Source: Batillaria attramentaria
Lineage: Eukaryota > Mollusca > Gastropoda > Batillariidae
Length of the DNA: 64,000 nt
Direction of reading: 5' to 3'
NCBI GenBank assembly: GCA_018292915.2
Contig: JACVVK020000093.1
Location: 158,501 to 222,500 of the forward strand
Shown: piece by piece, positions 1-10,336 of the stretch
Layout of the letters: each line of letters begins with the position of its first letter
How positions within the stretch are numbered: position 1 is the first letter of the stretch
Position numbers and translations under genes: made by a program
The notes under the pieces: model-generated
Databases searched by the model: none
What the model was told of the DNA's origin: nothing
What the model saw: the letters and a program-made list of their open reading frames with translations, nothing else

Positions 1-339
1 ACGCGTCATGCCGGATGTGACGTGCGTTTGATTTCAGCCAATACCAAGAGGCCTATTTTGAAGTGTTCGACAACACGCAGTGTAGCATATCACAGTCGTC
101 CTTCCTCTACAAAAGATACGGGGAGATCCGGTGGGGACCTTTCAGAAGGGTTAGAAAAACAAACACCCAGCTATTCTGAGACAATGGAAAGAGGAACTGA
201 CGTCAAATTTTTTGCATCGCTTGTAAGCCGGTTGATAGCTGGTTCCTTCCGTTGGGTAAAGGTTATCTGGATCGTTGTCAATAACCTATTGTTCAAAAGC
301 AGACAGCTTTTAAGACACTTGTGTATTTTATTATGACTG

Positions 340-342
<3 letters not shown>

Positions 343-376
<34 letters not shown>
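343..376. repeat. (CT)n microsatellite
   Basis: An uninterrupted CT array that abuts the 5'-truncated SINE-A fragment that follows. A second CT run (474-492) lies on the far side, so the fragment sits between two pyrimidine arrays. Confidence 0.95.
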
Positions 377-378
<2 letters not shown>

Positions 379-468
379 CCTTTTTTCTCGTTGCCCCGTC
401 TTTGATATCACCCTTACGTGGTGGAAAAGGACTTTAAATAAATTCCCAAACGCCCACCCACTCACCCC
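377..468 (+). mobile_element. SINE-A copy 1, 5'-truncated
   Basis: Only the SINE-A body and tail remain: the TTGCCCCGTCTTTGATATCA block, the GTGGTGGAAAAGGACTTTAA block and a degenerate CCCACCC tail. The tRNA-like head is absent. CT arrays flank both ends, so any target-site duplication cannot be told apart from the array. Confidence 0.8.
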
Positions 469-494
469 CCCCCCTCTCTCTCTCTCTCTCTCCC

Positions 495-865
495 GTGCTG
501 TGTTAACTTCTATGCAAAATATTATAGAGATCACCAGTACAAACGTTGGCGTACCTGTTTAGTACAGTTTAATGGTTTTTAACAGGACAGCATGATCTGG
601 AATTAAACTGATTTGGTGATTGATGAACTAATTCACACCGTGAACGTATCAGTAGGAAGACCCGATTCACTGAAAACTATTTAATTCACAAACTGCCTAA
701 ATGTTAACCACGAAGAACTAAAACCAGACAAAAATAACGCCACCAAACAACAAAAAAACTCATAATAAAGAACGTTATACTTACAATCAATTTTTGATCC
801 AACCACTTAACATCTACCAGCAAAGTATTTTCACATAAAAGTCACCTGAATACGTCTTCTTAAGT
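495..865. other. Unassigned AT-rich sequence
   Basis: I see no coding potential and no repeat match elsewhere in the window. A short ATA/ATT-rich run (865-899) closes it before the minisatellite. Confidence 0.5.
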
Positions 866-941
866 TAATAATAACAATAATAATAATAATAATAATAATG
901 AGGATTTGTCTGGGCTCCTCACAATAGTAGAATGGCAAAAC

Positions 942-1228
942 ATACACATGAGATACACATGAAATACATGTCACATTACATACACATGAAATACACGTCA
1001 CATTACATACACATGAAATACACGTCACATTACATACACATGAAATACACGTCACATTACATACACATGAAATACACGTCACATTACATACACATGAAAT
1101 ACACGTCACATTACATACACATGAAATACACGTCACATTACATACACATGAAATACACGTCACATTACATACACATGAAATACACGTCACATTACATACA
1201 CATGAAATACACGTCACATACACGCTAC
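942..1228. repeat. 27-bp minisatellite, about ten units
   Basis: About ten head-to-tail units of 27 bp, each containing CATACACATGAAATACACGT followed by CACATTA. Most central units are identical, which points to recent expansion or homogenisation. Because 27 is a multiple of three, both strands stay open and give artificial nine-residue peptide repeats. No sign of a real gene. Confidence 0.95.
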
Positions 1229-1229
1229 A

Positions 1230-1675
1230 TACACACAGCTATGATACATCCTTAACACGACATCGTAAAATGATCAATAAAACGTTTCGTCGTTTCACGA
1301 GAGTGTGCACCTTTAAACAAAAACTTCACACAGTGTCCACCTGCATCATCCAGACATCCTGAAATTGATGTCATCAGGTTACTCAGCGTAGCGAAACCGA
1401 TGCCTGGGTATCCTTCACGCTTGAGTGAACAAGAGCCGCGCTCTGCCGCGTGCTCCTTCCGACGGATGTTCCTGGCAAGCGTTTTGTGTTTCCCTGTCCC
1501 GCGACAAAAGTTTCAATTTTGCGTCCTTCACTCGGCGGATCTGATCCCCAAGGTTTCCACACCCGGAACTCGTTTGCTCAGTCAGAGAGACGTTTCTAAG
1601 CCGTTATTGTTTTTTTCTGAAGGGCTGTTAAAGTAATCTGTTGGAGAAAGAAATGATTCATGCACCTGAGTTTGA
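1230..1675. other. Unassigned sequence
   Basis: Mixed-composition DNA without a recognisable gene or a second copy in the window. Confidence 0.5.
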
Positions 1676-1870
1676 GCTCTCTCTCTCTCTCTCTCTCTCT
1701 GATTTCTGCTAAACTGAGATTTTTTTTAATTTTTTTTTTTTTTTTTTTATTTTTTTTTTTTTTGGGGGGGGGGTTCTGTCTTTTTTGTTGTTTTTTGTGT
1801 TTGTTTTTTGTTTTGTTTTGTTTTTTTTGGGGGGGGGGCTGGGGGGGGGCGAGGGGGGGGGGCAGGGTTA
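1676..1870. repeat. CT array followed by T/G-only tract
   Basis: A CT array (1676-1700) is followed by about 150 bp on the + strand made almost entirely of T and G, including poly-T, poly-G and GTTTT runs. Reading frames here are low-complexity artefacts. Confidence 0.9.
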
Positions 1871-2014
1871 ATTTTTGTTGCTAGGTTAGCTGAAAAGGAA
1901 ATTAAAAGAAAAGAAAAAAAAATCCTCACTGTTGTAAAATAAATTTGCCTCATTGATCCATTGAAGTACACATGCCAGTGACCTCTCGCTCTCCCCCCCC
2001 CCCTCCCCCCACCC

Positions 2015-2138
2015 TCTCTCTCTCTCTCTCTCTCTGTCTCCTGCGTAACTGAATTTTGTTTGATTTTCTGGCAGTGTAATCGACTACGGAAAAAACTCAC
2101 CGTTGAAAACTGAGGCCCCATTGATCTGTTTAAGCAAG

Positions 2139-2177
<39 letters not shown>

Positions 2178-2424
2178 CCCCTAGACAGTTTATACTTTTC
2201 TTTTTTTTAAAACATTTTTATTGATTGTTTGTTTGTTTTGATTTTTTTTCTCAATACCCTTTAATGTAGAATAGCAGGACAGCATGTAAGATAGGCAGCA
2301 ATGCCTAAATGCTCTATCCTGAATAAAAAACGTTTCATCATCATCATCATCATCTCTGTTTCTTCTTAATTGAATTTTGTTTGATTTTCTGACAGTGTAA
2401 TCGACTACGAAAGAAAAACCAAAC

Positions 2425-2456
<32 letters not shown>

Positions 2457-2545
2457 CCCAAAAGCAAAAGCAAACCCAAACTCATCATTTCAGATCCATT
2501 GAGGGAAACATTCATACCTCTCTCTCTCTCTCTCTCTCTCTCTAG
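2015..2545. repeat. Two-unit tandem duplication, period about 321 bp, with CT arrays
   Basis: The block GAATTTTGTTTGATTTTCTG, followed by a shared stretch containing CAGTGTAATCGACTACG, occurs at 2051 and again at 2372. Both units run on into CT arrays (2143-2174 and 2519-2543). An AAAAC-rich run (2415-2455) lies inside the second unit. Confidence 0.85.
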
Positions 2546-3332
2546 TTCTGTGTTTTTAAAAAAATCGAACTGAAAGACTGAACAAGATTTTCTTCAAACA
2601 AAGCATGAAAAAGAAGCATTTCCTTCCCGAGCAGAAATAATCAAGCCAAGATACCGGGTCTGATACTGCGGCAATTCCCAAAGGTCCTGTCACACCGAGC
2701 GAATCCCGTCGCAAAAGAATGTCACAATGATGCGAAAGCCCTTACTTTCTGCAGACCCCCACAACGCATACTTAAGAACCTTTCAGGGGTCTTAGCCGCA
2801 GAGAAAAGCGTCCATTTTTGATTCCATCTGCTACGTCGGTCCCATGACTCCCAGGGGACCCCACTTTCAAAACACTGGTAATGGAAAGATGCCTGTTGTG
2901 GAAACCTTTTTGTTGTTTCTTCATAAGGGACACATCTTAGCTCGCGGAGTTCACCGTTTTCCCATCAGCTCCCTGGCGGCGACCGGGTAAAGGAAAAGTA
3001 AAGAGCGTGAAAGCTTTGATGTCCCTACAACAGTTTCGAGGTGTGAGAGCAGGGGAAAGAAAAGTTGATTTGACGTGCGATTCTATCTCGTCTGCGATCC
3101 GGTCCCCGCCTAAAAAAGGAAACAAATCATTTTACACATCGCTTGCTCCTTTGATCTCGGTTCTCCAAACCGTCTTTGCCTTGGCTTTTTTTTTTATTCT
3201 CCATAACAGCTACCACGCATGGACCAGGCGGGGAAATTTCCGATCCATATTTTTCACGCAACTTGATCTTTGCCTCTGTAAACGTCACGGGTGACCTTGA
3301 GACGTCACTAGAACGATTACGCAGTTGAAAGA
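2546..3332. other. Unassigned sequence
   Basis: No gene recognised. The longest open frames (about 95 codons) have no familiar motif and no plausible start context. Confidence 0.4.
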
Positions 3333-3342
3333 ACAAAACGTA

Positions 3343-3541
3343 CACGGGTGGGTGGGTGGGTGGCTGGGTGGCTGGGGCTGTGTGTTTGGGGGTTTAACGT
3401 TCTTTTGCACCACATAGGGTGATATCAAAGACGGGGCAACGATGAAAAAGCCAGCACAAATATTTGGCCCCAGTCGGGATCGAACTCACGACCCGAGCAT
3501 TAGAAGTCCAACGCTCTACCATTCGACCACCCCGGCTCCCC
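3343..3541 (-). mobile_element. SINE-A copy 2, full length
   Basis: A complete minus-strand copy. From right to left it carries the tRNA-like head with A and B boxes, the conserved body (inverse of TTGCCCCGTCTTTGATATCA) and a GGGT-repeat tail as seen on the + strand. The 10-bp direct repeat ACAAAACGTA flanks it (3333-3342 and 3542-3551). Confidence 0.92.
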
Positions 3542-3717
3542 ACAAAACGTATGCAGTGGATTCCAGTCTCGTTATGTTAAATAGGTTATGACTCGGAACA
3601 GGAAGGTTACGAACCTTCGCCGCACGTCGCGGGTGTAAATTGCATCCACACTTGCATTCAAACGCCCGTAACTTCATCCATTTCCAAGATACATCCATGA
3701 AACTTCATGACTTTTTA

Positions 3718-3966
3718 AAAAACAAATTTTTATTGTCCCTTTTAGGAAAATCGGGCTGCTTCCCCCTGTGCAGCGCCACCTATCCTAATTTTTGTTCAAT
3801 TTTGCTTGGGTAGGAAAGCCGAGTAACCCGGAGAGAAACCCCTGATGAGCAGCCCGGTAGCGAGGAACAACTGGTATCACATATCACAAGCTCGACCTGG
3901 GCTCGCCGTGACAGCGGTGACGGCCGTTCAGTAGCGCAGTGGCTAAGTCCGATGTGTTAACTATAT
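3718..3966 (-). mobile_element. SINE-D copy 1
   Basis: Read on the minus strand it gives a tRNA-like portion with CTACTGAACGGCCGTCACCG and AGCCCAGGTCGAGC. A body follows with CCGGGCTGCTCATC, CTCCGGGTTACTCGGCTTTC and GCAAAATTGAACAAAAATTA. The end reads CTAAAAGGGACAATAAAA. Related copies lie at 25.0 kb and 37.6 kb. No target-site duplication seen. Confidence 0.8.
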
Positions 3967-4023
3967 GTGATCACCGCTCACCCACTTTGTCGGTAAGGGT
4001 TTTGGGGAAGAGCTCACAGAAAC

Positions 4024-4085
4024 TCGGTAGGTTGTTGTTGTTGTTGTTGTTTGTTGCTGGTTAGTTGTTGTTGTTGTTGTTTTTT
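4024..4085. repeat. (GTT)n microsatellite
   Basis: Two GTT runs separated by a short GCTGGTTA spacer. Confidence 0.9.
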
Positions 4086-4519
4086 TGAGTAAACAAAGGA
4101 ATAAATAAACGATTAGAAAACGATGAAAGGGACACGAGTTAAGTTTTCCACGCTCACTGATCGACCTGGGTGGTCACCATGATAAAAGCATGATACCATT
4201 AAGACACATGCAAAAGATACGAGCAAAAATGTTCGTCCACAGATTGCCATACCTCTTGGGGTACCGAGAGTTCTTGTGCAACACATTTCTGTCACATTGT
4301 CACTCAGTCTGCAAACAAAAGAAAACAAAGACAAGAGAGTTCTAGGTTTAAGACAGTCTTTGGGAAAGCTGCTGACACAGTAGTTCTGTACAGCATCTGT
4401 TCGGAACACTTTGACACTTTCGGAATTGTTCGTCCTTAGTAAGGTTGGCCACAATAGTACACCTATCCACAATGAATGCTTCAGTCAAATCGTCTGGCCA
4501 GTTATGTCTCCATTAGATT
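4086..4519. other. Unassigned sequence
   Basis: Unique-looking DNA. A 119-codon minus-strand frame (4113-4472) has no recognised domain and I do not call it a gene. Confidence 0.4.
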
Positions 4520-4681
4520 AGGGTGGGTGGGTGTTTGAGTGTGTAACGTCTTTTCCCGCCGAATAAGTGTGATATCAATGACGAGAAAAACATCAGCACA
4601 AATTATTTGACCGAACCCGGGATTCGAACTCGATCACTGAAAGTCCAACACTCTACCGCTCGGCTATCGTGCCGGCTCCCC
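4520..4681 (-). mobile_element. SINE-A copy 3, diverged
   Basis: A minus-strand copy with the GGGT tail, the body and the tRNA-like head ending CGGCTATCGTGCCGGCTCCC. Many substitutions relative to other copies and no clear direct repeat suggest an older insertion. Confidence 0.85.
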
Positions 4682-4721
4682 ATCCTTAACACATTTCGTA
4701 CCGCGCGAGTATTCAACTGGG

Positions 4722-4797
4722 GTTTTTTTTTGTTTTTGTTTTTTTGTTGTTGTTTTTTGTTGTTGTTTTTTGGGGGTTTTTTTGGTTTTTTTTTTAC
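4722..4797. repeat. T/G-only tract
   Basis: GTTTTT and GTT runs on the + strand. Low complexity. Confidence 0.9.
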
Positions 4798-5071
4798 CTC
4801 TTTTTCGGTTTTGGCCCCCGGTATGCGAAAATCAGGCAAGATAAACGGTTTCTTGCGACCCATGTGTCTGAAGACAATTTTCTGTTTTAAAATGTATTTT
4901 TAGAACAGATAATAATAAAGTATTTTTGAATTGAATTTGAATTGAATTGACCCTTATTGCAGCAAACACGAGTTTAAGCAAAGCGCAACACTCCCACAAA
5001 GCCAAATTCAAATTAATTTTGATTTTCTTTTAGTGAGGTCACTGGTGCACAACCCAAACCTACCTTACTAG

Positions 5072-5241
5072 GAGTGGGGTGGGTGGGTGGGTAGGAGTTT
5101 AACGTCCTTTTCCACCAAGTATGGGTGATATCAAAGACACTGCAACGAGAAAAATGGCCAGCACAAATATCTGGCCCCAGTCGGGATTCGAACTCACGAC
5201 CCGAGCATTGAGAGTCCAACGCTCTACCATTCGGCTACTTG
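5072..5241 (-). mobile_element. SINE-A copy 4
   Basis: A near-complete minus-strand copy. The 8-bp direct repeat CTTACTAG (5064-5071 and 5242-5249) brackets the element. Confidence 0.88.
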
Positions 5242-5249
5242 CTTACTAG

Positions 5250-6800
5250 AAACCGAGTTAAGATTTAATGAACATTGAGTGAAGCCACTGGGGGAAAAAA
5301 AACCCCAAACACTCTTGGATGAAAAAGGTAGCGGCGAACTAAACATCAACAGAGACAGAAGTCAGCATCAGAGAACACCCTCCCTGCTAGATCCAGATCG
5401 GTGCAGTAGTCTTGGCCAGCCAGCCACGCTGTCTTGGCGAGTTTCGCTGGGCACTTAGCCATCCAGGACCCATCCTTCTTTATATCAAATTTCACTTAGC
5501 GGCTCTCCACCACCCACGGGACCTGGGAATATCGACTGCGGAAAAACTTCCATATCGAGGTAATATTCCACAAGAACTGGCTTAGCACGGCGCTCCGGAC
5601 TCTCTCCAGAGAGCTGCGTTTCCTTCATTATTAAAGATCCCCCCCATATCCTAATTTATCTCTCTGCCCCGACAATGTGACCAAGGAGCAGTGCCGCCTG
5701 CCGGTGGAACTTCTCAAACAGGACAGAAAATCAGAAACATTTTTTTTTTTTGTATTTGTGTTTGAGCAACATGTTCGGAAGAAAATGTTGATCACAAGAA
5801 CAGTAGAAGAAAAACAACATACACGCCCCTAAAAGTATGTTCGATATTTTTTTAGGAAAAGTTTAGGACAGATAGATACATTCCTACATAGAAATGTGAC
5901 TGTGTGCATTTTGCAGAGTCAAAGTCACGCACAGAGTGAATAGTAAAATGTAGAAACCAGAAGCTTCGAAATCCCTTCCATGACAATTAAACCATCTTGA
6001 CAAAAACAAGGATGCCAGCACATGTAAAAAAAAAAAAAAAAAAAAAACATGCTACGCCGTATTCTTATTTTTCCACCCAAACGAAATGTAAATCTAAAGA
6101 TCCCTGGAGTCGCTCTGTATTCTTGGGAACCAGTAAATTTTCATTTGAAAGATGTGAGTTGTGCGGGAAGTAAATGGTTGCATACATCTCTACTCAATCA
6201 TGAAATGGAGAATTTCTTTTTTTGCATTCACTCTATGATGAAAACGCGATAAGCTGGTAAAAACAACTTTTTCCCCCCCACTGAACTTCGCCGATTTCTG
6301 GAAATGCGTCTTCTCTCCTCTGAGTTTCCCTTTGAGCGCGTCTGCCATTTGCGAAAGTTTTGTCCCGTGATGAGAAATTATTGGAGTGGTCTCCCTTGGG
6401 ACTCTGCCTCTCGTCTTGGCTAGCCTTGCTTTCCGCGCTGCGCAGGGCAGAAGATGATCTTTGAAATTTTGATGAAGGTTGATGGCCGATTTCTCCAACC
6501 CTCCAGAGGATGCTTCTTTTAGCACTCTTCAGCAGGGAGTCATGTTTATTTCATCCGCCATCTTGACGTGCCCTCTAGCTTTCTCGGCGGATCACGCCAA
6601 AATTCCTCCCGGTCGCCATTTATTCCTGAAGGCTGTTTGGGTAGCGATATTTACTAATTCGATTTTCCCCTCCTGGAGATGGATTGGGTGTGTGTGATGG
6701 TGGCGATCGGGAAGCAGAGAGTGATGAGGGATGAGTTTTTTTTCTGCTTTCTACATTCCCGTGTATTAGAAACGGAGATACGCCTCTTCCACTGTTGTTT
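5250..6800. other. Unassigned sequence with a YY1-like motif
   Basis: Mostly unique-looking DNA. It contains an A22 run (6027-6048) and a region from 6290 to 6700 of balanced composition that could be regulatory. No frame here looks like a gene: frames of 111 and 72 codons overlap on opposite strands and neither has a recognisable motif. Confidence 0.4.
6555..6565 (-). promoter_or_regulatory. YY1-like motif
   Basis: CCGCCATCTTG matches the known YY1 core (AAGATGGCGG) on the minus strand. YY1 sites often lie near promoters. This is a single motif match by eye with no gene attached. Confidence 0.2.
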
Positions 6801-6802
6801 CT

Positions 6803-7702
6803 GCTCCTTTGCTGTAGATGATGTCACTATCTGGTCTGTTCACTGCGTATGTTAAATACATTTACAGACGTGTTGCAGGTCAGTTTCGTGGCTGAACTGT
6901 CACTCATTGACCTACATTTCTTTGCTGTAGATAACTAACTAACCTTTGCTGTAGATGATATCACTCTCTGGTGTATAATAAATACTTTTACAGACGTTTT
7001 GCAGGTCAGTTTCGTCGCTGAAATGTCACTCTATGACCTGTATTCCTTTGCTGTAGGTGATTAACTAACCTTTGCTGTAGATGATTTTACTCTCTGGCCA
7101 CTGCGTATAATAAATGCATTTACAGAAGTTTTGTAGGTCAGGTCCTTCGCTGAAATGTCACTCTATGACCAGTATTCCTTTGCTGTAGATAACTAAGTAA
7201 CCTTTGCTGTAGATGATGTCACTCTCTGGTCACTGCATATAATAAATACATGTACAGGCGTTTTGCAGGTCAGTCCGTTCGCTAAAATGTCACTCTATGA
7301 TCTATATTCCTCTGCTGTAGATAACTAAGTAATTTTTGCTGTAGATGATGCACTCTCTGGTCTATGCACTATATAATAAATACATACGTTTTGCAGGTCA
7401 GTCCGTTCGCTAAAATGTCACTCTATAACCTGTATTCCTTTGCTGTAGGTAACTAAGAAACCTTTTCTGTAGATGATGTCACTCTCTGGTCACTGCATAT
7501 AATAAATTCATTTACAGACGTTTTGCAGGTCAGTTCCATCGCTGAAATGTCACTTTATGACCTATATTCCTTTGCTGTAGGTAACTAAGAAACCTTTTCT
7601 GTAGATGATGTCACTCTCTGGTCACTGCATATAATAAATTCATTTACAGACGTTTTGCAGGTCAGTCCGTTCGCTAAAATGTCACTCTATAACCTGTATT
7701 CC
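6803..7702. repeat. Seven-unit satellite, period about 131 bp
   Basis: Seven diverged units. Copies of GCTGTAGATGAT (or a variant) lie at 6811, 6948, 7074, 7206, 7338, 7466 and 7598. Each unit carries CACTCTCTGG, AATAAATACATTTACAGACG, a TTGCAGGTCAGT block and a second CTTTGCTGTAG sub-copy. The unit is therefore built from a shorter internal duplication. Not coding. Confidence 0.95.
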
Positions 7703-7795
7703 TGAGTGATATGTCATCCATTTCTACTATGTTCGATGTCACTGTTACTCTGTGGTCTTCATTCCTGTGTACGATGCATATTTTGTCTTGCGCTG

Positions 7796-7972
7796 GGTGG
7801 GTGGGTGGGTGGGTATGTATTTGGGAGTTTAACGTCCTTTTCCACCACGTAAGGATGATTTCAAAGACGGGACAACGAGAAAAAAAAAGGCCACCGCAAA
7901 TATCTGGCCCCTGCCGCGATTCGAACTCACGACCCGAGTACTGAGAGTCCAACGCTCTTTAATTGGGCTAAA
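7796..7972 (-). mobile_element. SINE-A copy 5
   Basis: A minus-strand copy with a long GGGT tail. The head is damaged at its outer end (TTTAATTGGGCTAAAAG instead of the usual CATTCGGCTATCCCGG). It starts about 95 bp after the satellite array. No direct repeat recognised. Confidence 0.85.
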
Positions 7973-8325
7973 AGAGGCAAGCTGCCAGTGAAGCTGGGAC
8001 ATTTTGCACAGAGGTCGGACACGAGTGAGGCAAGCGGATTTGGGCGAACTGCCTCTCTGGCCTAAAGAGAAAGTAGACGTGTATTACTCCAGTGAGGCCT
8101 CAGCGGTAACAGGAGACATTTTTTTTTTTTTAATCCCTGTAAGGTGAATGGTCTGTTAGAAATTGTTTCTAGACTGAAGCATTTTTAGGGGTGACTATGA
8201 TGCCTGAGGCTAATAGGGAATATACAGGCATTTTGAGGCCCTGTGCCCTGTATTTTGTTGTCCTTCGGCCTGCTGCATATGAGTCCATAAGTCCTCTTTT
8301 CTTATTTATTCCATATTTGTCACAG

Positions 8326-8495
8326 GGGATCCGGGATAGCCGAATGGTAGAGCGTTGGACTCCCAATGCTCGGGTCGCGAGTTCGAATCCCGGTTGGGGC
8401 CACATATTTGTGCAGGTCTTTTTCTCGTTGCCCCGTCTTTGATATCACCCACACGTGGTGGAAAAGGACGTTAAACTCCTAAACACCCACCCACC
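8326..8495 (+). mobile_element. SINE-A copy 6, full length with 15-bp duplication
   Basis: A complete plus-strand copy. It has an A box in TAGCCGAATGGTAGAGC, a B box in GAGTTCGAATCCCGG, the body and a CACCCACCCAC tail. The perfect 15-bp repeat CCATATTTGTCACAG lies at 8311-8325 and 8496-8510. This marks a retrotransposed insertion. Confidence 0.95.
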
Positions 8496-8510
8496 CCATA
8501 TTTGTCACAG

Positions 8511-9115
8511 CTTTGGCGTGTGCGTGCATTTCTCAGCAGCAGCTACTAACAACACACGCACTTGTTCTAGCCCTTCTGTAAGGGCTAAAGTTAATCATAA
8601 CGGACAGTCGATACAAGAACAGATGCCGTATACTGTGGTCAGTCAAGCAGAACCTTGTCTAATCTCAAACGAACACAGGTGTATGTGCCATAAAGTCTTG
8701 AGCAGCACAACCGGATTTCTGACTTCATCGACAAAATGTCAGAATAATGAAAACTGGGGTCGCAGTTTAGACGATAAACTCAAGACACTGTGAATTTTAT
8801 GTCTAGACTCCAGGTAATGTTTTTTTTTAATGCATGCTGTTTCCTGTGTCTAATATGTGTGTGTGTGTGTGTGCGTGCGGGGGACCTATATGGTGCGCGA
8901 CGTCTTTGGTTGAGGTAGCAATAAAAATTTAAAAAAAAAACTATTTAATGATATGGTGGCTACTTTGCAATTTAATCTGATTAGTAATGATGCAGAGGAA
9001 ACGGGCTTCCAGCCTTTCTGATGGCAAAAATCCGTTTTATCTAGAACGTCCGGGTCACTTTCTAGTCACGGTTTGCTTTCTTCTGTGCACACATTATGTC
9101 CACACACTGTCCTCT
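8511..9115. other. Unassigned sequence
   Basis: No recognised gene. Contains short poly-T and TG runs (8857-8875). A 112-codon frame starts inside the SINE tail and is not credible. Confidence 0.4.
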
Positions 9116-9119
9116 TTCG

Positions 9120-9175
9120 CCCCCCCCCCCTCCCACTCCTGTCCCCCCCCCCCTCTTCTGCTCACGCCCCCTCTC
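9120..9175. repeat. C-rich tract
   Basis: Runs of C broken by T and A. Low complexity. Confidence 0.9.
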
Positions 9176-9307
9176 CGTGCATGAGAGCCTTACCTCAGGT
9201 CGTAGGCACGATAACTGAATGAGTGCAGTATATTCAACTGGAACAGTCGTGTGTTGGTAATTCTCCTGAAACGAACGAAGATGCATTCTGCTATATCTCA
9301 ATTGGAG

Positions 9308-9309
<2 letters not shown>

Positions 9310-9347
<38 letters not shown>

Positions 9348-9400
9348 GTGGGTGGTTGGGGAGTGGGGTGGGGGGGCAGGGGGGGGTGTTCAGAGGGGGA
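9310..9400. repeat. (TG)n array and G-rich tract
   Basis: A TG array (9310-9346) passes into G-rich sequence that could form G-quadruplexes. Confidence 0.9.
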
Positions 9401-9415
9401 CACCCAGGGAGAGAG

Positions 9416-9463
9416 GGTGGGTGGGGTGGGTGTTTTGGGGTTTAACGTCCTTTTCCACCACAT
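9416..9463 (-). mobile_element. SINE-A copy 7, 48-bp 3' fragment with target-site duplication
   Basis: Only the last 48 bp of SINE-A are present: the GGGT tail and TTTAACGTCCTTTTCCACCA block. They are bracketed by the perfect 14-bp repeat ACCCAGGGAGAGAG (9402-9415 and 9464-9477). This is a severely 5'-truncated insertion, as expected when target-primed reverse transcription stops early. Confidence 0.9.
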
Positions 9464-9477
9464 ACCCAGGGAGAGAG

Positions 9478-10336
9478 ACAGAGACAGAGAGAGACACAGA
9501 CAGAGAGAGAGGCCCCCTTGACTACAACTTAAACAGATCCCCATTAATTCAATATCTGGCCTAGATACTAGCCTTGTTCTGTTACGTAAAAAAAAGGAAT
9601 CGGTTCCAGAAAAGCTGCCAAAATTATTTCTCTTTGTCACTTTGTCCATTTTTCACGAAAAACGACACGTGTACTGTTTGCGGCTACACCGGATGAACGT
9701 GTCAACAGAAGAGGCTAAACGCGCCGTGTTATTTCCATATTTCAGAAGTCGCCACTTTTGCGATTGGCCACAAAAGGCCCATATTCGGATCAAAGAGGTT
9801 TACCCAGAAACTCAGAAAGGACACCCTTCTTCTCAGTTTCGACGCAATCCGAACTCGTATTGTGTCCTTGCCGCGGACAAAACTGGCAACAGCTCTCTAA
9901 TGGCGGTATCGTATAGCAAACCTTTTGGCACCGTCCTCTCGTCCCGGCGGAGACCGGAAGATCAAGTTGCGCATGCGTGGTGCGAAGCCGGAGCGGCGTC
10001 TCGAGGAGGGCACGCGCCGTGCCGGGAACGAGGCTCCCCACCCCCACTGCGCAGACGCCGTCGCGGCCTCTCCTTAATCCAATTTTAATCCCCAGGTTTC
10101 AATTAAGAAAATTAATGTTGGAGTCAGGGATATTGGACTGGCAGACCAATCGTGTTATAAGGTATGAGCCCCTGTCCCCTGGGGTGGGGCAAAAGAGAAA
10201 GGCAAGGCGGGAGCGAGACTACTACGCTTGGAGATGGAAGGGTATCCAGTACGGCTTCCGAGGGCGAAAAGAATTTAGGTCCTGCCAGTGGGGGGAGGGG
10301 CGGGTGGGGGACGAAAACAACACAGATGAGGACTCC
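9478..10336. other. Unassigned sequence with CpG-rich patch
   Basis: Unique-looking DNA. From about 9930 to 10080 CpG dinucleotides are dense compared with the surroundings. A 148-codon plus-strand frame (9642-10088) crosses it but has no recognised domain and ends in an arginine/proline-rich stretch dictated by base composition. Confidence 0.4.
9968..9979. promoter_or_regulatory. NRF1-like motif in CpG-rich patch
   Basis: TGCGCATGCGTG closely matches the known NRF1 palindrome (YGCGCAYGCGCR) and sits inside the CpG-rich patch. Such a combination is typical of ubiquitous promoters in animals. No transcript or downstream gene is visible, so the role is speculative. Confidence 0.25.

Noticed and set aside
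6027..6048. A22 run as the tail of a processed retrocopy
   Set aside because: Nothing upstream resembles a gene or SINE, and no flanking direct repeat is visible.
6803..7702. CRISPR-like array
   Set aside because: Units are 126-137 bp, diverged, and without a short constant repeat and unique spacers. The same holds for the 27-bp minisatellite. The window is animal-type DNA.
8326..8400. tRNA gene in SINE-A heads (also SINE-B, C, D, E)
   Set aside because: A and B boxes are present, but the cloverleaf stems do not close properly and each head continues into a repeated body with target duplications. These are SINE promoters, not tRNA genes.
9642..10088. 148-codon frame across the CpG-rich patch
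   Set aside because: No recognised domain. Its Arg/Pro-rich end follows from GC content.
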